This document shows positions 44,556 through 55,655 of a stretch of DNA of 64,000 nucleotides, in pieces. The stretch is taken from NCBI GenBank assembly GCA_033085395.1, contig JANQBS010000132.1, forward strand, positions 1 through 64,000. Reading direction: 5' to 3'. The stretch is from Xanthoparmelia taractica (lineage: Eukaryota > Ascomycota > Lecanoromycetes > Lecanorales > Parmeliaceae). Numbering within the stretch: the stretch's first letter is position 1; every line of letters starts with the position of its first letter. The notes under the pieces are model-generated. The model saw only the letters and a list, made by a program, of their open reading frames with translations. It did no database searches and had not been told where the DNA came from. The translations under genes and the position numbers were made by a program.

Positions 44556-47305
44556 TCAAGTGAGTAAAATGAGTATAATAAATGTGATGACATTGTTTTC
44601 CCTAGGACAAGAGATATCGAGACCTTCATGCGCTGGGTAACGCGGCATTTGTTGCGGCTTGTATTTGATCTGGCCACACCGTCGATTAGAGTCTGTGAAG
44701 AAGGGGAGAAATTAGTCTTTTCAACGATGTGGACAGTACTAACCTCGCATTCCACTCAAGGCCTCAAAACTCATCGAATAGTTGTCCAAAGCTCCGACCA
44801 CGTTCTGCAACCCATTGCGGAGCTGACTGGTTAAATTGCTGACCAAATGTTCGTTCCACTGATCTATAAACCCTTCGCCGTTCGTGGCTCGGATTTTGTG
44901 ACAGATCATCAGCATTGCGTAGCTGCTCTGCATCGCACAGCAGGCAAACGATGGCATAGTACGGGGAGCTTTGCTGCTATCGCTTGAAGTCCACGAAGCC
45001 AGTGACCCTTGCTCGCCTGTTGGATTCGGAAAGGGAAGAGCCTCGAAGGATTGAGCTATGTTGAGTGCAGCTTTTAGGCAGTATTTGGCCGAGAGATGGC
45101 TGCTGAATGGAAGATTCAACTCTGGAAAATCCGAGATGGACGAAATGGAGCCGATAGGACTCATTGGAGACCATCGAGAAGATTGCAAGGAACTGGACGA
45201 TCGCGAGACTGACGAAACGGGCGGACTATCGGAAAGGTTGCCGCAACCACACAAAGGTGCAGGGCTCGTTGTGTTGTGCTCGCCACCCGGTACATTCAAT
45301 TCCTGACCCGACGACTTAAGGTCGCAATGTCTCTCGGAGAAGAGCGCTTTATCTGCAAATGCGCAATAGCGATGAAGCTTGATTCTTGCACTAAAGAATG
45401 ATCAGTGACTCAACCGCTGTGGCTATCTTCTTCTTACCTATTTAGTTTGATGCGTGCAATACTCTTCAGAGCTGATGCAACAACAGCCTCAGACGCGTCC
45501 ACCGGCATATTAGAAGAGTCAGTGGACCATGAATCGGCTCTGATGAGCAAAGGTTCTAATCTACTGTTGAGCTCCTGCATCTTTTCATAAACGTACGACA
45601 TGTTGGCTTTCGTCTCTAACGCCTTGTTTTGGTCAAGAATGAATTGACTGGCGGCAACAATAGTCTGTTGTGCGGACAAGAAGAATGGCCACGCCTGGAT
45701 ATCGCTAAGCAGTCGAAAGATGCGAGAACTCCTAGATTTATGTGACTTACCTCGGGGTCGGACCCGATGCTTGGATACTTCGTTGTGAACCGAGGATCGT
45801 GAATTGCAATTGTTGGCAACTGTATTCCGTAAAGTCAGGTGAGTGATGAGGGAGAGGATCAATCTTTCGCGATGTCTTACAGTACCGCTGACGATGGAAC
45901 CCTGACAGGCACAGATGTACTAATGAATATAAATGGAAATTAGCATCGCTCTATGGATCACGTGTTGGCATCGTGACTTACACACATCCACCAAGCTCTA
46001 CGCTTTGCTTCTGCAAACTCGCCACCGTTGTCGCCCTGTGAATGAAGGGCCATATCCATGGCTGACATCAATGCTTGACCGGCTCGAGTCCGCATCTTAC
46101 TCACATTTCCACGCTGGGCATACTCGTAGATGCTCAAAATGAGCAGCGCGATAATGCTTTCTATCCCAACAGGCACGTTGGGATGAAAAGGTTTACGCTG
46201 AGTGGTGGGCGAGCTGCCAGTCAGTGCACGCGATGGTGACGAATTAGAGTCCAGTATTTCGGATTCGATCTCGATACTCTCGAGGGTCGATTCTGCAAAG
46301 GCCTGAGCAGTTTTCCTTCGATAAAGTACCGACTCGGAGTTTGAAGCATCTTTATCATCAGGATACGGAACCAAAGCCAGGATTGCTGATATAGCAAGAG
46401 TGATAGGAGATGAAGGTTCGAAATCACTGCTGGCATCGCATCCGGGGTCCTTTCCCTGTTCGTCCTTAGGCCTGAACAACGGGCGATCCACTACTGGGGT
46501 TGATACTGGAGGCGGCAAAACAGGAAAATATGGGTGCATCAAAACATAATAAGCATTTAGACTGTCGCGGATTAGTTTAACGGCTGAACGCAAGACGCCT
46601 TGAACAGAAGATACAGGGAGCAGTAAGGGACTTACATGTCTCCATCATTGCCATAGACTCTGACGATTGGATTAGCTCGCTTGGGAGGAGATTTTGGTCC
46701 TGATTGCGGACTGTTGCCACTCGATTGGCCGTCAGACTGGACCGAACTAGCAAAAAGGCTGTCATATATGAAGTCGCTGTCGGGGAAGAAGTCCAGCTGG
46801 CTAAGCCCGGCTCCGGGACTAATGAGCGACGGTATATCATCGAACAAGACTGTGATGAATAAGTGAGAGCATATATCTCAACAGAGATTCATAGTGTACA
46901 ATCTCCGTCGTTCCAAGTGAAAGACATGTCATCATCTTCGGCCTGAGCTTGCATTGGCGATACTTTGGGCCGCGGGACTCGGGGGCCGCCTCTCCTGCTT
47001 TTGGTGTACTGGCATTCTCTGCCCTTTGTGGAGCACTATCCTTCTATCAATAAAATGCTAGACGATTGAGGTCCACCGAAATTTAAAGGATCCTCACATT
47101 TGTGCATCTTTCCTTACCGTCACAGCGGGTCCGCGAGGCGCGGCTGTCCAGACGTTAGGTCCAACGCAGCTTGAATGCTAAAGGTCTAGACTCTGTACCA
47201 GGCAAGGCATGCAACCTTCACAGGCGGAACTGCAAAATGCTTCTTGGCAGTGGCAGCTCGACGGGCAGAGGAGCGAGTTGTGCTAGGATTGGAAGACATG
47301 GGCAT
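44556..47305 (-). CDS. Zn2Cys6 transcription factor with fungal-specific TF domain
   Basis: Ten exons join in frame for 743 residues: 47305-47199, 47143-47098, 47035-46900, 46849-46636, 46561-45982, 45919-45881, 45819-45751, 45694-45438, 45390-44744, 44692-44556. The zinc cluster is assembled across the first three exons: C-x2-C-x6-C (ACLACRASRTRCD), then C-x2-C-x6-C (CTNCSTKGREC), followed by a basic linker KSRRGGPRVPRP. The regulatory domain starts about GNDGDILNAYYVLMHPYFPV and includes ALLILSIYEYAQRGN and ALMSAMDMALHSQ. The target genes are unknown. The last exon does not look conserved, so the C-terminus is less certain. The start could be ATG 47305 or 47299. Divergent from SEN34. Confidence 0.88.
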
Positions 47306-48019
47306 ATATTTCGTTGTTACGGCCTTCACTTGAGCAAATGGAGAGTAGAAAAAGATGAGAAGGTCGGAGGTAGGCTAAACTTCAGTGTCTGCAATGAGGG
47401 AATTCAAGTGGTGCAAGAGCATGTGGTAAGCTTACGGCGGCAGTGTCTTTATGGGGGATGAATTGCACGGCATGGGTTGCATGTAGGCTTTTCAGGTGAT
47501 AAGTGAGAGGCTACCTAACTGGCCGAGACTTCCATCATTATTCCGTGACAGGAATAGCTTGGAAAGGTAAGAACTGTGAAAGATATCAGGTACCTCATGC
47601 CTCCGAATCAAGGATTCCCACCAGTCCTCATCGGTACTGGCGCCTTGGCATCGTCTCGTCTTTCTCTCCACCACTCCACACAACATTTGGATTCTCGTTA
47701 ACTCCACTGGAGCATTGGAATACGAAAGACCTTGACCTGAACCATGAGTTGGAAGCAGCGTATTACTGGTAAGACAAAATGTATCTTCTTACTTCTCTTC
47801 TCTTACTGCCATTCTGTATGATTAAGAATAGTTTCAATCTGTCAATCCACTGACGCAGAGTCGTTTGATGTATAAGTACGCTCATTGAGCCTTATGACCT
47901 TTCCCACAGCTTGAAAAATTTCTGGAATCTTTTTTTTTTCAAAGAGAATTATCATCGCTGACATGTGAACTCAGCAGTATCATTGTTGGAGTCCGCCCTC
48001 TTCCCTCCTTGACATAGCA
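47306..48019. promoter_or_regulatory. Divergent promoter region, regulator / SEN34
   Basis: About 710 bp between the two start codons, with a poly-T tract at 47930-47940. No gene or clear operator recognised. Confidence 0.4.
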
Positions 48020-49003
48020 ATGACGGCGCCAACAGCGCCTAGGCTCCCATTCCCCGTGTTCCAGGTCTCGCAGAAAGTAGAGCGCTACCTCCTATATGAT
48101 ATAGACGTCATTACATGGCTCCGCAAGGAACACAATATCCTCGGAGTCCTCATCGGCACACTGCCCCAAATCCCGCAGCAAAATGTCTTTCTCGGCTTGC
48201 CCTTAGAACTTCAGGCCGAAGAAGCAAGGTTGCTTGTGGAGAGTGGACTGGCATATATGGTAGATGATTTGGATTGGCATGTCAAGGACCTAGCATCCAA
48301 AGATTCGAAACAAAAAGAAGAGATAAAGGCGAACCTTGGCCAAGAAGGAGCAAGGATAGCGAAGGATTTTGAGGACAACAAAAAGAGCCGGACACAGAAG
48401 GCTTTGAAAAAGATGCAGAAAAACAGGAGCTCCACTCTGGGACAGCGATCAAGCGCCAGCCCAGTCCCAGCGGAAGAGAAAATTTCAGAGGAATCTCTAT
48501 TCGGTGAGTCGCTCACGCGCGAGACCACCCCAACACAGTCTCCAGAACCATCCAAAGCTGCCGGACCTGAAATCAAACCTTGGGCGATCACACCAACGAC
48601 ATCCCACCCTTTCCTTTCCCCACCTCCCAACACCAACCCCGCAGACCTCCCAAAAGTCAACCCCTCCTCATACGCCCTCTTCAAGCACCTACACAGCCTA
48701 GGCTACTTCCTCTCCCCCGGCATCCGCTTCGGCTGCCAATTCTCTGTCTACCCAGGCGACCCGCTACGCTTCCACAGCCACTTCCTGTCCATGAGCGCCG
48801 AGTGGGACGAGGAGATTGATCTACTGGATCTGGTGGGCGGCGGCCGGCTAGGTACGGGGGTGAAGAAGGGATGGTTGATTGGCGGGATTGAGGAAAAAGT
48901 GCAGGAGGGGGAAGGAGGCGAAGATTCAGAGGAGGGAGCGAAAAAGGGCGGGGATGACGAGGCCAGAGTTAGGACATTTTGCATTGAGTGGGGAGGCATG
49001 TGA
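48020..49003 (+). CDS. SEN34: tRNA-splicing endonuclease subunit SEN34
   Basis: Single exon, 327 residues. The N-terminal half has the SEN34 fold text (KVERYLLYDIDVITWLRKEH, GTLPQIPQQNVFLGLPLEL) and an Arg/Lys-rich, then Pro/Ser-rich linker. The C-terminal catalytic domain contains YALFKHLHSLGYFLSPGIRF, the putative catalytic Tyr in FSVYPGDP, His in RFHSHF, and Lys in the VKKGW segment. In yeast Sen34 cuts the 3' splice site of tRNA introns. An intron-containing tRNA gene lies in this same window (59911-60000). Compared with yeast the linker is longer. Confidence 0.93.
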   Translation: MTAPTAPRLPFPVFQVSQKVERYLLYDIDVITWLRKEHNILGVLIGTLPQIPQQNVFLGLPLELQAEEARLLVESGLAYMVDDLDWHVKDLASKDSKQKEEIKANLGQEGARIAKDFEDNKKSRTQKALKKMQKNRSSTLGQRSSASPVPAEEKISEESLFGESLTRETTPTQSPEPSKAAGPEIKPWAITPTTSHPFLSPPPNTNPADLPKVNPSSYALFKHLHSLGYFLSPGIRFGCQFSVYPGDPLRFHSHFLSMSAEWDEEIDLLDLVGGGRLGTGVKKGWLIGGIEEKVQEGEGGEDSEEGAKKGGDDEARVRTFCIEWGGM

Positions 49004-49550
49004 ATGAACGAGAAAAGTCCTATAATGTTGTGTCATAACTACCCTATGATACTGCTATATGCTGTGCGACGGCTTGCGTGCTTGGGTCCTCTAACAGTCA
49101 CCGCTGAACTTGCAAGTCCCTGGCAAGACGTAAGCCACTTCACCTATTATCTACTCAAATCTGGAACACACTAGCTAACAGCTGTAACAGGACCAAAATG
49201 CACTCGACCTGCGAGCTGCAGGGGGTGAATGATCCGCAAAATATCCTATCGCTCAGAAACAAACTACCCCAAAACCAACTACTTGTCTGCACAAGCTGCC
49301 CGACTGTAGGAGTACCACGTTCATATGTAGATGGGAAAAACAAGTTCATTCTATATGCGATAATCCAAGTACTAGTAACTGAAACTCCCACTATCCTTCT
49401 ATACACTACGTCCAAAAGAAAGAGAAATCCAAAGCCCAATCCCCAACACACGGATAAATCCACTCCCAAAATCCATGACCAAAAAGACCTATATTCCAAA
49501 ACCACAAAAAACCCATCCAACAACCACACCCCCCCAAAACAACCATCCCC
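49004..49550. other. Intergenic between convergent genes
   Basis: About 550 bp holding the 3' ends of SEN34 and the MFS gene. Nothing else recognised. Confidence 0.5.
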
Positions 49551-51051
49551 TCAATCCCTCCTCTTCACCACCCTCGGCAAACCAACCCAACACCCCACCA
49601 TACCCGCAAACAACCCCACACAAATCGGATGCAACACCCACGTCCCGACCCCCTGTGCCAAAATCCCCGTAAAAAAAGGCGCAACCGCCCCCCCCCGAAC
49701 TCCCCAACGCCGACACAGCCGCCAAACTGCTCATCTGCAGCCTCTTCGGGATCAATTTCGAAAACACAGCCGTGGCGCACGGATACACGGGACCGAGCAG
49801 GAGTCCCACGACGGCGACGGCGACGGCCTCGCCGACGACATTCGGCACGAGCCAGACGAGGAGTTGGAAGGCCGTGGCGCCGAGTATGAGTGCGACGACG
49901 GCGCGTTTCTCGCCGAGTTTGTGTGCCGGGTGCGAGAGGGTGAAGCGGCCGAGCGTGATGCCGGCCCAGAAGCCCGCCGTGACGTAGCCGACGCGGGCGG
50001 GGGAGGAGTGCCGGTAGGAGATGAGGAAGGAGATGACCCAGCCGGAGATGGAGACTTCGGCGCCCTGGTAGCAGAAGATGAAGAGGGCGCCGAGCACGGT
50101 GGTTTTGTTCGTGAGGGCGGTTTTGAGGAGTTTGGAGCGCGAGTCGGCGGAGGAGGAGGAGGAGGAGGGGGAGGGGTGCGGGTTGGAAGGGGTCGGGTGG
50201 AGGAGGTTGAGAGGGGTGGTGTCTTTTTCGTAGGTGCGGAAGGAGAAGAAGGCGAGGGTGAGGTTGAGGAGGGTCATGGATAGGGAGATGAAGTAGAAGG
50301 TTGACCAGGGGTGGTTGTGGGTGACTAGTGCCGTTGCCATGAGTGGACCGATTGTTGCGCCGATGCCGTAGGCTCCATGCAGGCAGCCGAGCGAAGTCGT
50401 CGGGTTAGCGAGGTTGGCGCAAAAGACGTTGTTCGGGGCCAGGTTTGTGGCTATGCCTAGGCCTAGGAATAGGAAAGAGATGACGACGACGGGGAAGGGA
50501 GGCCTGCAGACCAGCATGATGTAGGCTGCGACCATGACCGACTCGGACAGGACAAGGGTCTTGGCGCGGCCTAGACGGGCTTGCAGAAGTTGGCTGACAG
50601 GAGCAGCTGCGATGAAACCGACGGCGTTCGTGACGAAAATCAGCGAGACAATCGCATAGCCTATCTTGTAGTCCTTTTCCATGTACGGAATGAGAGCACC
50701 AGGGGCCGCGTCATTCAGACCGTTGCCGAAGTTCATGAGACAAGCACTCAACAGTCGCCATTTATTGATGGGCGGGTTCGTCCACGTTTGCATGACTTCG
50801 GCCGCATCATGATATTCCGGGCTAGGTGGGCGGGATATCTCGAATTCATTAAAACTTCTTGGTGTTTGGGTTCCTCTCGGGGTACCTGGCAGAGAAGGGC
50901 CATTACCGCGATCGGCTCTGCTCAGTTCATCAAGCTCGAATGCGGTTGGTAAATCCGGAAGAGCATGCGACCCTTTTTGGAGTACCATTGGAGGACTGGA
51001 GACATTTGAATCGATGTTGACGAAGGCTCCAAACCCTGCGTGTGGCGCCAT
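49551..51051 (-). CDS. MFS transporter (fungal BSC6-like), frame break at a G9 run
   Basis: Start at 51051 (MAPHAGFGAFVNID). A hydrophilic N-terminal region of about 90 residues precedes roughly twelve membrane segments (LLSACLMNFGNGLNDAAPGA, AIVSLIFVTNAVGFIAAAP, FIFCYQGAEVSISGWVISFL, LLLGPVYPCATAVF). A Ser run occurs in the central loop. After SALGSSGG the open frame turns to Gly/Cys-rich text. If the run of nine C on the plus strand (49687-49695) were eight, the frame would continue as AVAPFFTGILAQGVGTWVLH and stop at 49551, for 499 residues. I therefore place the end at 49551. Substrate is unknown. It is divergent from the EIF1AD-like gene. Confidence 0.82.
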
Positions 51052-51500
51052 ATCTAGGTCAATCACGCAGCGTATTTTCAAAAAAATTGTTTCTCGGACC
51101 AAAAAAAAAACGATGCTTTGAAGAATTCTTTTATATACTTCAACTAGGCAGCCAAGGGGATATAGGCAAGTGGTGGGGTATATAATATGAAAAAGTTCCA
51201 ATGCGAAGACAACAAAGCTGTATTCGCTATTGGGAAAAAATATCCACAGCCCTGCCTTTTTAGACTGACTGTGTAGTATATTGCATTATCCAAGGTGCAA
51301 ACAAGAAGCAAAGTCGTTGGGAATGATGAATAATAATCAAAACGTGCTCAATCAGGATCGTGGGGCAAGATATTTGCCGTTTCCGTGAACCGTGCCGGCT
51401 CTACTTCGGCTGAAAAAAAAAGAATTAGCCCTACCCACAGATGGCTTTTGTGGCTGGAATCCCTTCTTTGAACGACATAGAGACAAAACATTGCTCTCTC

Positions 51501-51970
51501 ATGGGTCGACCGAAACGCAACCTGCTTGCGACAGCAGCAGAGACGTCCTCACCACCACCAAGCTTAGACGAGGGTCACTCGATTGCTCTCGTAAAGAAAG
51601 CAGAGGGCAACAACTTGTACTCCGTGGAGCTGCCTTCGGAGAAAGAGCCACTGCTGGTCGAGCTACGGTCACGCTTCCGTTCACACATATGGATTAAACG
51701 AGGCGGGTATGTCGTGGTCGACAGGACGGCCTTTGATGACAGAGATAACAAGCTCGGTGGAGAGATTGTGAATGTAGTGAGAGACGAGAAGCACTGGCGG
51801 AAGCAGGCATACTGGTTGGTGTTCTCGAGTTCGAGCAATGGGCACTGCTAACGCGTAAGTGAAGGCCTCCTGAATTCGTAAAGAAACCCACCTATGTCGA
51901 TGATAGCGAGGATGATGTATCGACCGTGGGCAAGATGCCACCAGCTGAGGAGTCAGATTCTGGGGAATGA
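51501..51970 (+). CDS. EIF1AD-like S1/OB-fold RNA-binding protein
   Basis: Two exons, 51501-51814 and 51865-51970, giving 139 residues. It starts MGRPKRNLLATAAET, a family-typical beginning; the in-frame ATG at 51441 would add 20 non-conserved residues. The eIF1A-like OB domain is clear: ALVKKAEGNNLYSVELP, RFRSHIWIKRGGYVVVD, GGEIVNVV, EKHWRKQAYW. The acidic tail (YVDDSEDD, PPAEESDSGE) follows. The intron has a GCTAAC branch site. Human EIF1AD is a nuclear relative of eIF1A linked to ribosome maturation. The stop is only 27 bp from the convergent ALG3 stop. Confidence 0.88.
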
Positions 51971-51997
51971 TCTCATTTTCTTGCGTTTGACGATCTG

Positions 51998-53537
51998 TCA
52001 TTCAACATGTTCCTTCTCTGCATCCGCAATGTCTGCGCCGGGCGTAACCGCGGCGAACTCGTTTCTCGTACCCCACCACACAGAAAACACCTGAACGAAC
52101 ATACACCCTACTACCACGATGGAGCTTGTGTTGGTACTCGGGTACACGTTCCACCCCCATTCTTGAGCTCCCCAGACCGCGTATATCAAGATCGGATGCA
52201 AGCCAGCCTTCCATAACAGAAACGGTGTTGACCAGGCCGTATAAGCATAGAACTGGTAGTGGAGGGACCGTGCGCACAGCATGCCGATAGCCATAGAGGT
52301 CAGAATGGATGTCATAATGAAGGACGGTGTGACAGTGAGGGACATCAATTGCTGAGTTTTGGGCGGGAGAGGCTTGATTGCTGTGGATATCAAAGCTGGT
52401 ATCGAAAGGCCAGAGGGTCGAGTCCAGCGAGTTAGAACAAAGATTGTGAGCAATGAAAGATGCACAGCAAACAGGCTTATAGCAAATTCCCTAGACAAGA
52501 ATATTTCCTCCCCCACAAATCTCCAATTCACAGTCCATTTGAACAGGAATTGTCGAGTGAGCTCAAATGACCGGGTGAGATAGCCTTTCGAGTTGGCTGG
52601 TAGAAACGGAAAGGCAAGGGTAATCTGCCGTACGTCAGCTTGCCTTGCCGTTCTAGTCATGGTAGGAAAGAGCTAACCTGGATCTGTGCCATAAGAAAGG
52701 CAGCATTCATTGCCCTCTTGAAAGGCAGCGCCTGCAATAAGACAATTCCAACTGCGGGAGCAGCCAACAAAAGGCTCATTTTAATTCCAACGCCGAATGA
52801 ATAGGCAACGCTTCCGATGGTGTAGATTCTTCGTTGATAGAAGTATATAGCGGTAAATAGTGCCAGAATAGCAAAGCAATCGTTGAAGAGCCGCAGAAGG
52901 AATATGCTATGTAATCTTTTCGAGAGGATGAGGAGGGGAAATATGTAAGGAGGTGCCTGCCATAGTTAGCACATGCCATTAATTAGATCAGTAGCCCTTC
53001 TATCGTGTTGCAAAATCCTCATACCTTAGCCATACGATAGCAAGCCATAGCCATACTCAAGGCGCCAAGATACACGACTGCAAATGTACATTGAGCGACG
53101 AAGATGTCCTTTCCTTTGTTCGTCATGAGGTATAGAGTGTTGTATATGAACAAATGCGCCGCCGGGTAGACCAAAGGACCTGACATCCTGATTTAGCACT
53201 CACGAAGAGCGATAGGAGGGCGCGTTGTGGTGTCCAACCGGTGTCGCCTTTAATGAGGGTATAGTCGCGCTCTCCATTCCGATACTGTTCAACCTGCTGG
53301 ATATAGGCTTTCCAGTCAATCTCAGTGTCTGTCTTGGGCATCAGCTCATTCCTTCTCAAGCCGGGAAAAAGAGCGTCTTCTTTTGTTGGCGCAAGAGCTC
53401 GGGAACCATAGCTCACAAGGTATTCTCCAAATGATAAGGGCGCAAAAGGCGGCATCGGCAAGGAGAAGAAGGGGCGAAAGCCATCTTGTGTGCTTTTGAT
53501 TTCTGGCTAAATCAATGGCCTGGTGGTAAAGGTCCAT
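51998..53537 (-). CDS. ALG3: Dol-P-Man:Man5GlcNAc2-PP-Dol alpha-1,3-mannosyltransferase
   Basis: Five exons, 53537-53417, 53328-53239, 53179-53025, 52956-52678 and 52624-51998, all in phase, for 423 residues. Conserved ALG3 segments: IPYTEIDWKAYIQQVEQ, the start of the lumenal loop, then GERDYTLIKGDTGPLVYPA, LHSIFLLRLFNDC, VGIKMSLLLAAPA, NWRFVGEEIF, FSVWWGTRN. The protein is an integral ER membrane GT-C enzyme with about ten or more membrane segments that adds the first lumenal mannose to the N-glycan precursor. The C-terminal tail is short and lacks an obvious lysine retrieval motif. No defects seen. Confidence 0.94.
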
Positions 53538-55655
53538 TGCACTGAGGATGACTTGGAGAAAACGTAGTTCTTCAAGCTTGATGTCGATTATTCAAGCTCC
53601 CCTGCCACCAAGCCCTAGCTCAACCCTTATTTTTCAACTTTTGGTTAGATTAGGGTTGAATTAGGGCTAGGTGGCCGTAGCGGAGGTGATTTTTGTTCGA
53701 AGAACATTTCTATCCCGCTGATGAAATGGATCCCAAGACGAATGAATAAGTGTGGGAAAATGACTTGTCGTGGAAGTTAACTCAAGATCATCCAGTTGAA
53801 GTTTTTGGATCAAGATGAGCTTGACATAGCTCCGCGAGTATCCTGCATACAGCCATCGTTATGGAGATACCACCTTCTTTTTACGATTAGCTTCACAAAT
53901 ATTGTAAGGGCTCGATGTTGGTCCGAGCTAGTTTGCAGCCATGACTTCCCTGAAATCGCTGCTGCTGCATCTTAGCTCATCTCGTCTTCTTTCCACATAA
54001 GCTTGGTCTTCTTTGTTCTATTAATCAATCTACATACCATGGCAAGAACTCTTCATTGGAGCCGAAGGCGGGGTCGTGGTCCTTTTTCAGAGTGTACGGA
54101 TCCCTGCTCTCGTGCAAATTGCCTAAAGTTATTGCTTCTCTTCCGAGGACCTTTTCGTTATGAGCTGTGGGAGCATCGAAAGGAGTACTACCGCGTGACT
54201 ACTGCTACCCAGACCGTTCTCCTTATTCGTGGAGATCACACATATACCGTGCTCCACTGCACACCATTCGGTTAACTCTATACAGCAACTATGATGAATC
54301 GAGTACCAATTCCTCCTTATGCCAGATAATCTCACGTCCCACAGCGCAAATTTCTTTGATTTGGTGACCTATGATATAGCGGAGCACCTATACAAGCAAC
54401 GGAATGACCTGTTAGCACTCACGTGCGACGGGACCCTCACGCACCGCAGCTGACCTGTCATCATCCTAGGAATCTGCTATTTCAAAGCAACCGAGCTGTT
54501 AGTCGTTGCGAATATACCGTTCTGTGCCAACCCAAAGGTTTCTGACGAGCCGCATGGATTCAATGTGAGAATTTACACTCGAAATCGAGGCAAACACAGC
54601 GTCAGAACTCGGCGATTGTGAATGTTCTTTGGACGGTGACATCCAACGCAGGGACCCTGCCAGGAGGATTCCCCTGGGAGCCACCAATGAATCGGGGTCT
54701 TCCCGTGTGATGAACTCTTCTACTGCTTCCGTCGCTACTTTGAAGCTGCTATATAGCACTGTAATATCCGAAACTGCCTTCGCGAAGTCAATAAGAGTGG
54801 AGTCCCTGTCGTGTCCCTCGTAAGCCAATCGCTGTCGACGCTTGGATATAATAAAACATCGACAAGTCTCTTCACGGGGAAGGGGGTAAAAAGGTAAGAA
54901 CGAAAGTTGCAAAAGCAAAATAGTACATGGCAAATGCGGAGTCGCAACAAATGCGGACTCTTTGATTGTATGCTTTTACCTCGGTCTCGGTACTGGAAAT
55001 CGTCTTGCCATCATCGCATACATTACGAAGCTACAAGAGAAGGGACATTCTTCCACCGTTTTAGTGGTCGATAGACTACGGAAGACGATAACTAAGTTTG
55101 CCGTTCAGAAGACCAGATTGGAGATGTATGGCGATATCCTTCTTACAATCTTGGAGAGCGGTATCACCAATATTTCCAGAGGTATAATCTATATTGCTTT
55201 ATCCAAGGTTATCTCAATCGAAGTGTGCTCCGCGCTCCATCGTGACGCCAACAGAGGACACTACAACTTGCATGCGTTCAACTACATCTCCACGAGCCCA
55301 CCTGTCTTGACCCAGGAACGATATTACCATGCAGCTTTCCTGTAGGGCTGTCGTCGCAGCGTCTAGAAAAGATGTCATGGGAAACCGTTGAAAGAAGTCT
55401 TGACGACACCTCTCTTAGAAGATGCTTTCTTCTTCAATGAAACGAGTTCACTTTCTTTACATACTCAATAACTCAGAACGCATCCTTTTCCTTCTTCCCG
55501 GTTCCTAAACTAACCACACTCTCTGACGAATCCGTACACATATACAAAGCACCGAGTTGTACGTGGCTTTCAGAATTATCTCTAGATTGCCGATTGACAG
55601 TTGAATACAAAAACTTATCAACAGCCCCTTTCCTCGACCATGCAGAATCTACCGC
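53538..55655. other. Long intergenic stretch with unassigned ORFs
   Basis: About 2.1 kb. The longest open frame is on the minus strand at 54499-54933 (contains DFAKAVSDITVLYSSFK), and one on the plus strand at 54962-55345 has a hydrophobic start. Neither shows a recognised domain, good start context or splice partner. They could be relics of a gene; I do not call one. Confidence 0.45.

Noticed and set aside
49198..50283. 361-codon open frame on the plus strand
   Set aside because: It is antisense to the MFS gene; its Gly/Arg/Glu-rich text comes from GC-rich third positions of the opposite strand.
54962..55345. 127-codon plus-strand open frame with a hydrophobic start
   Set aside because: No signal-peptide cleavage pattern, domain or conserved motif; likely chance or a decayed relic.
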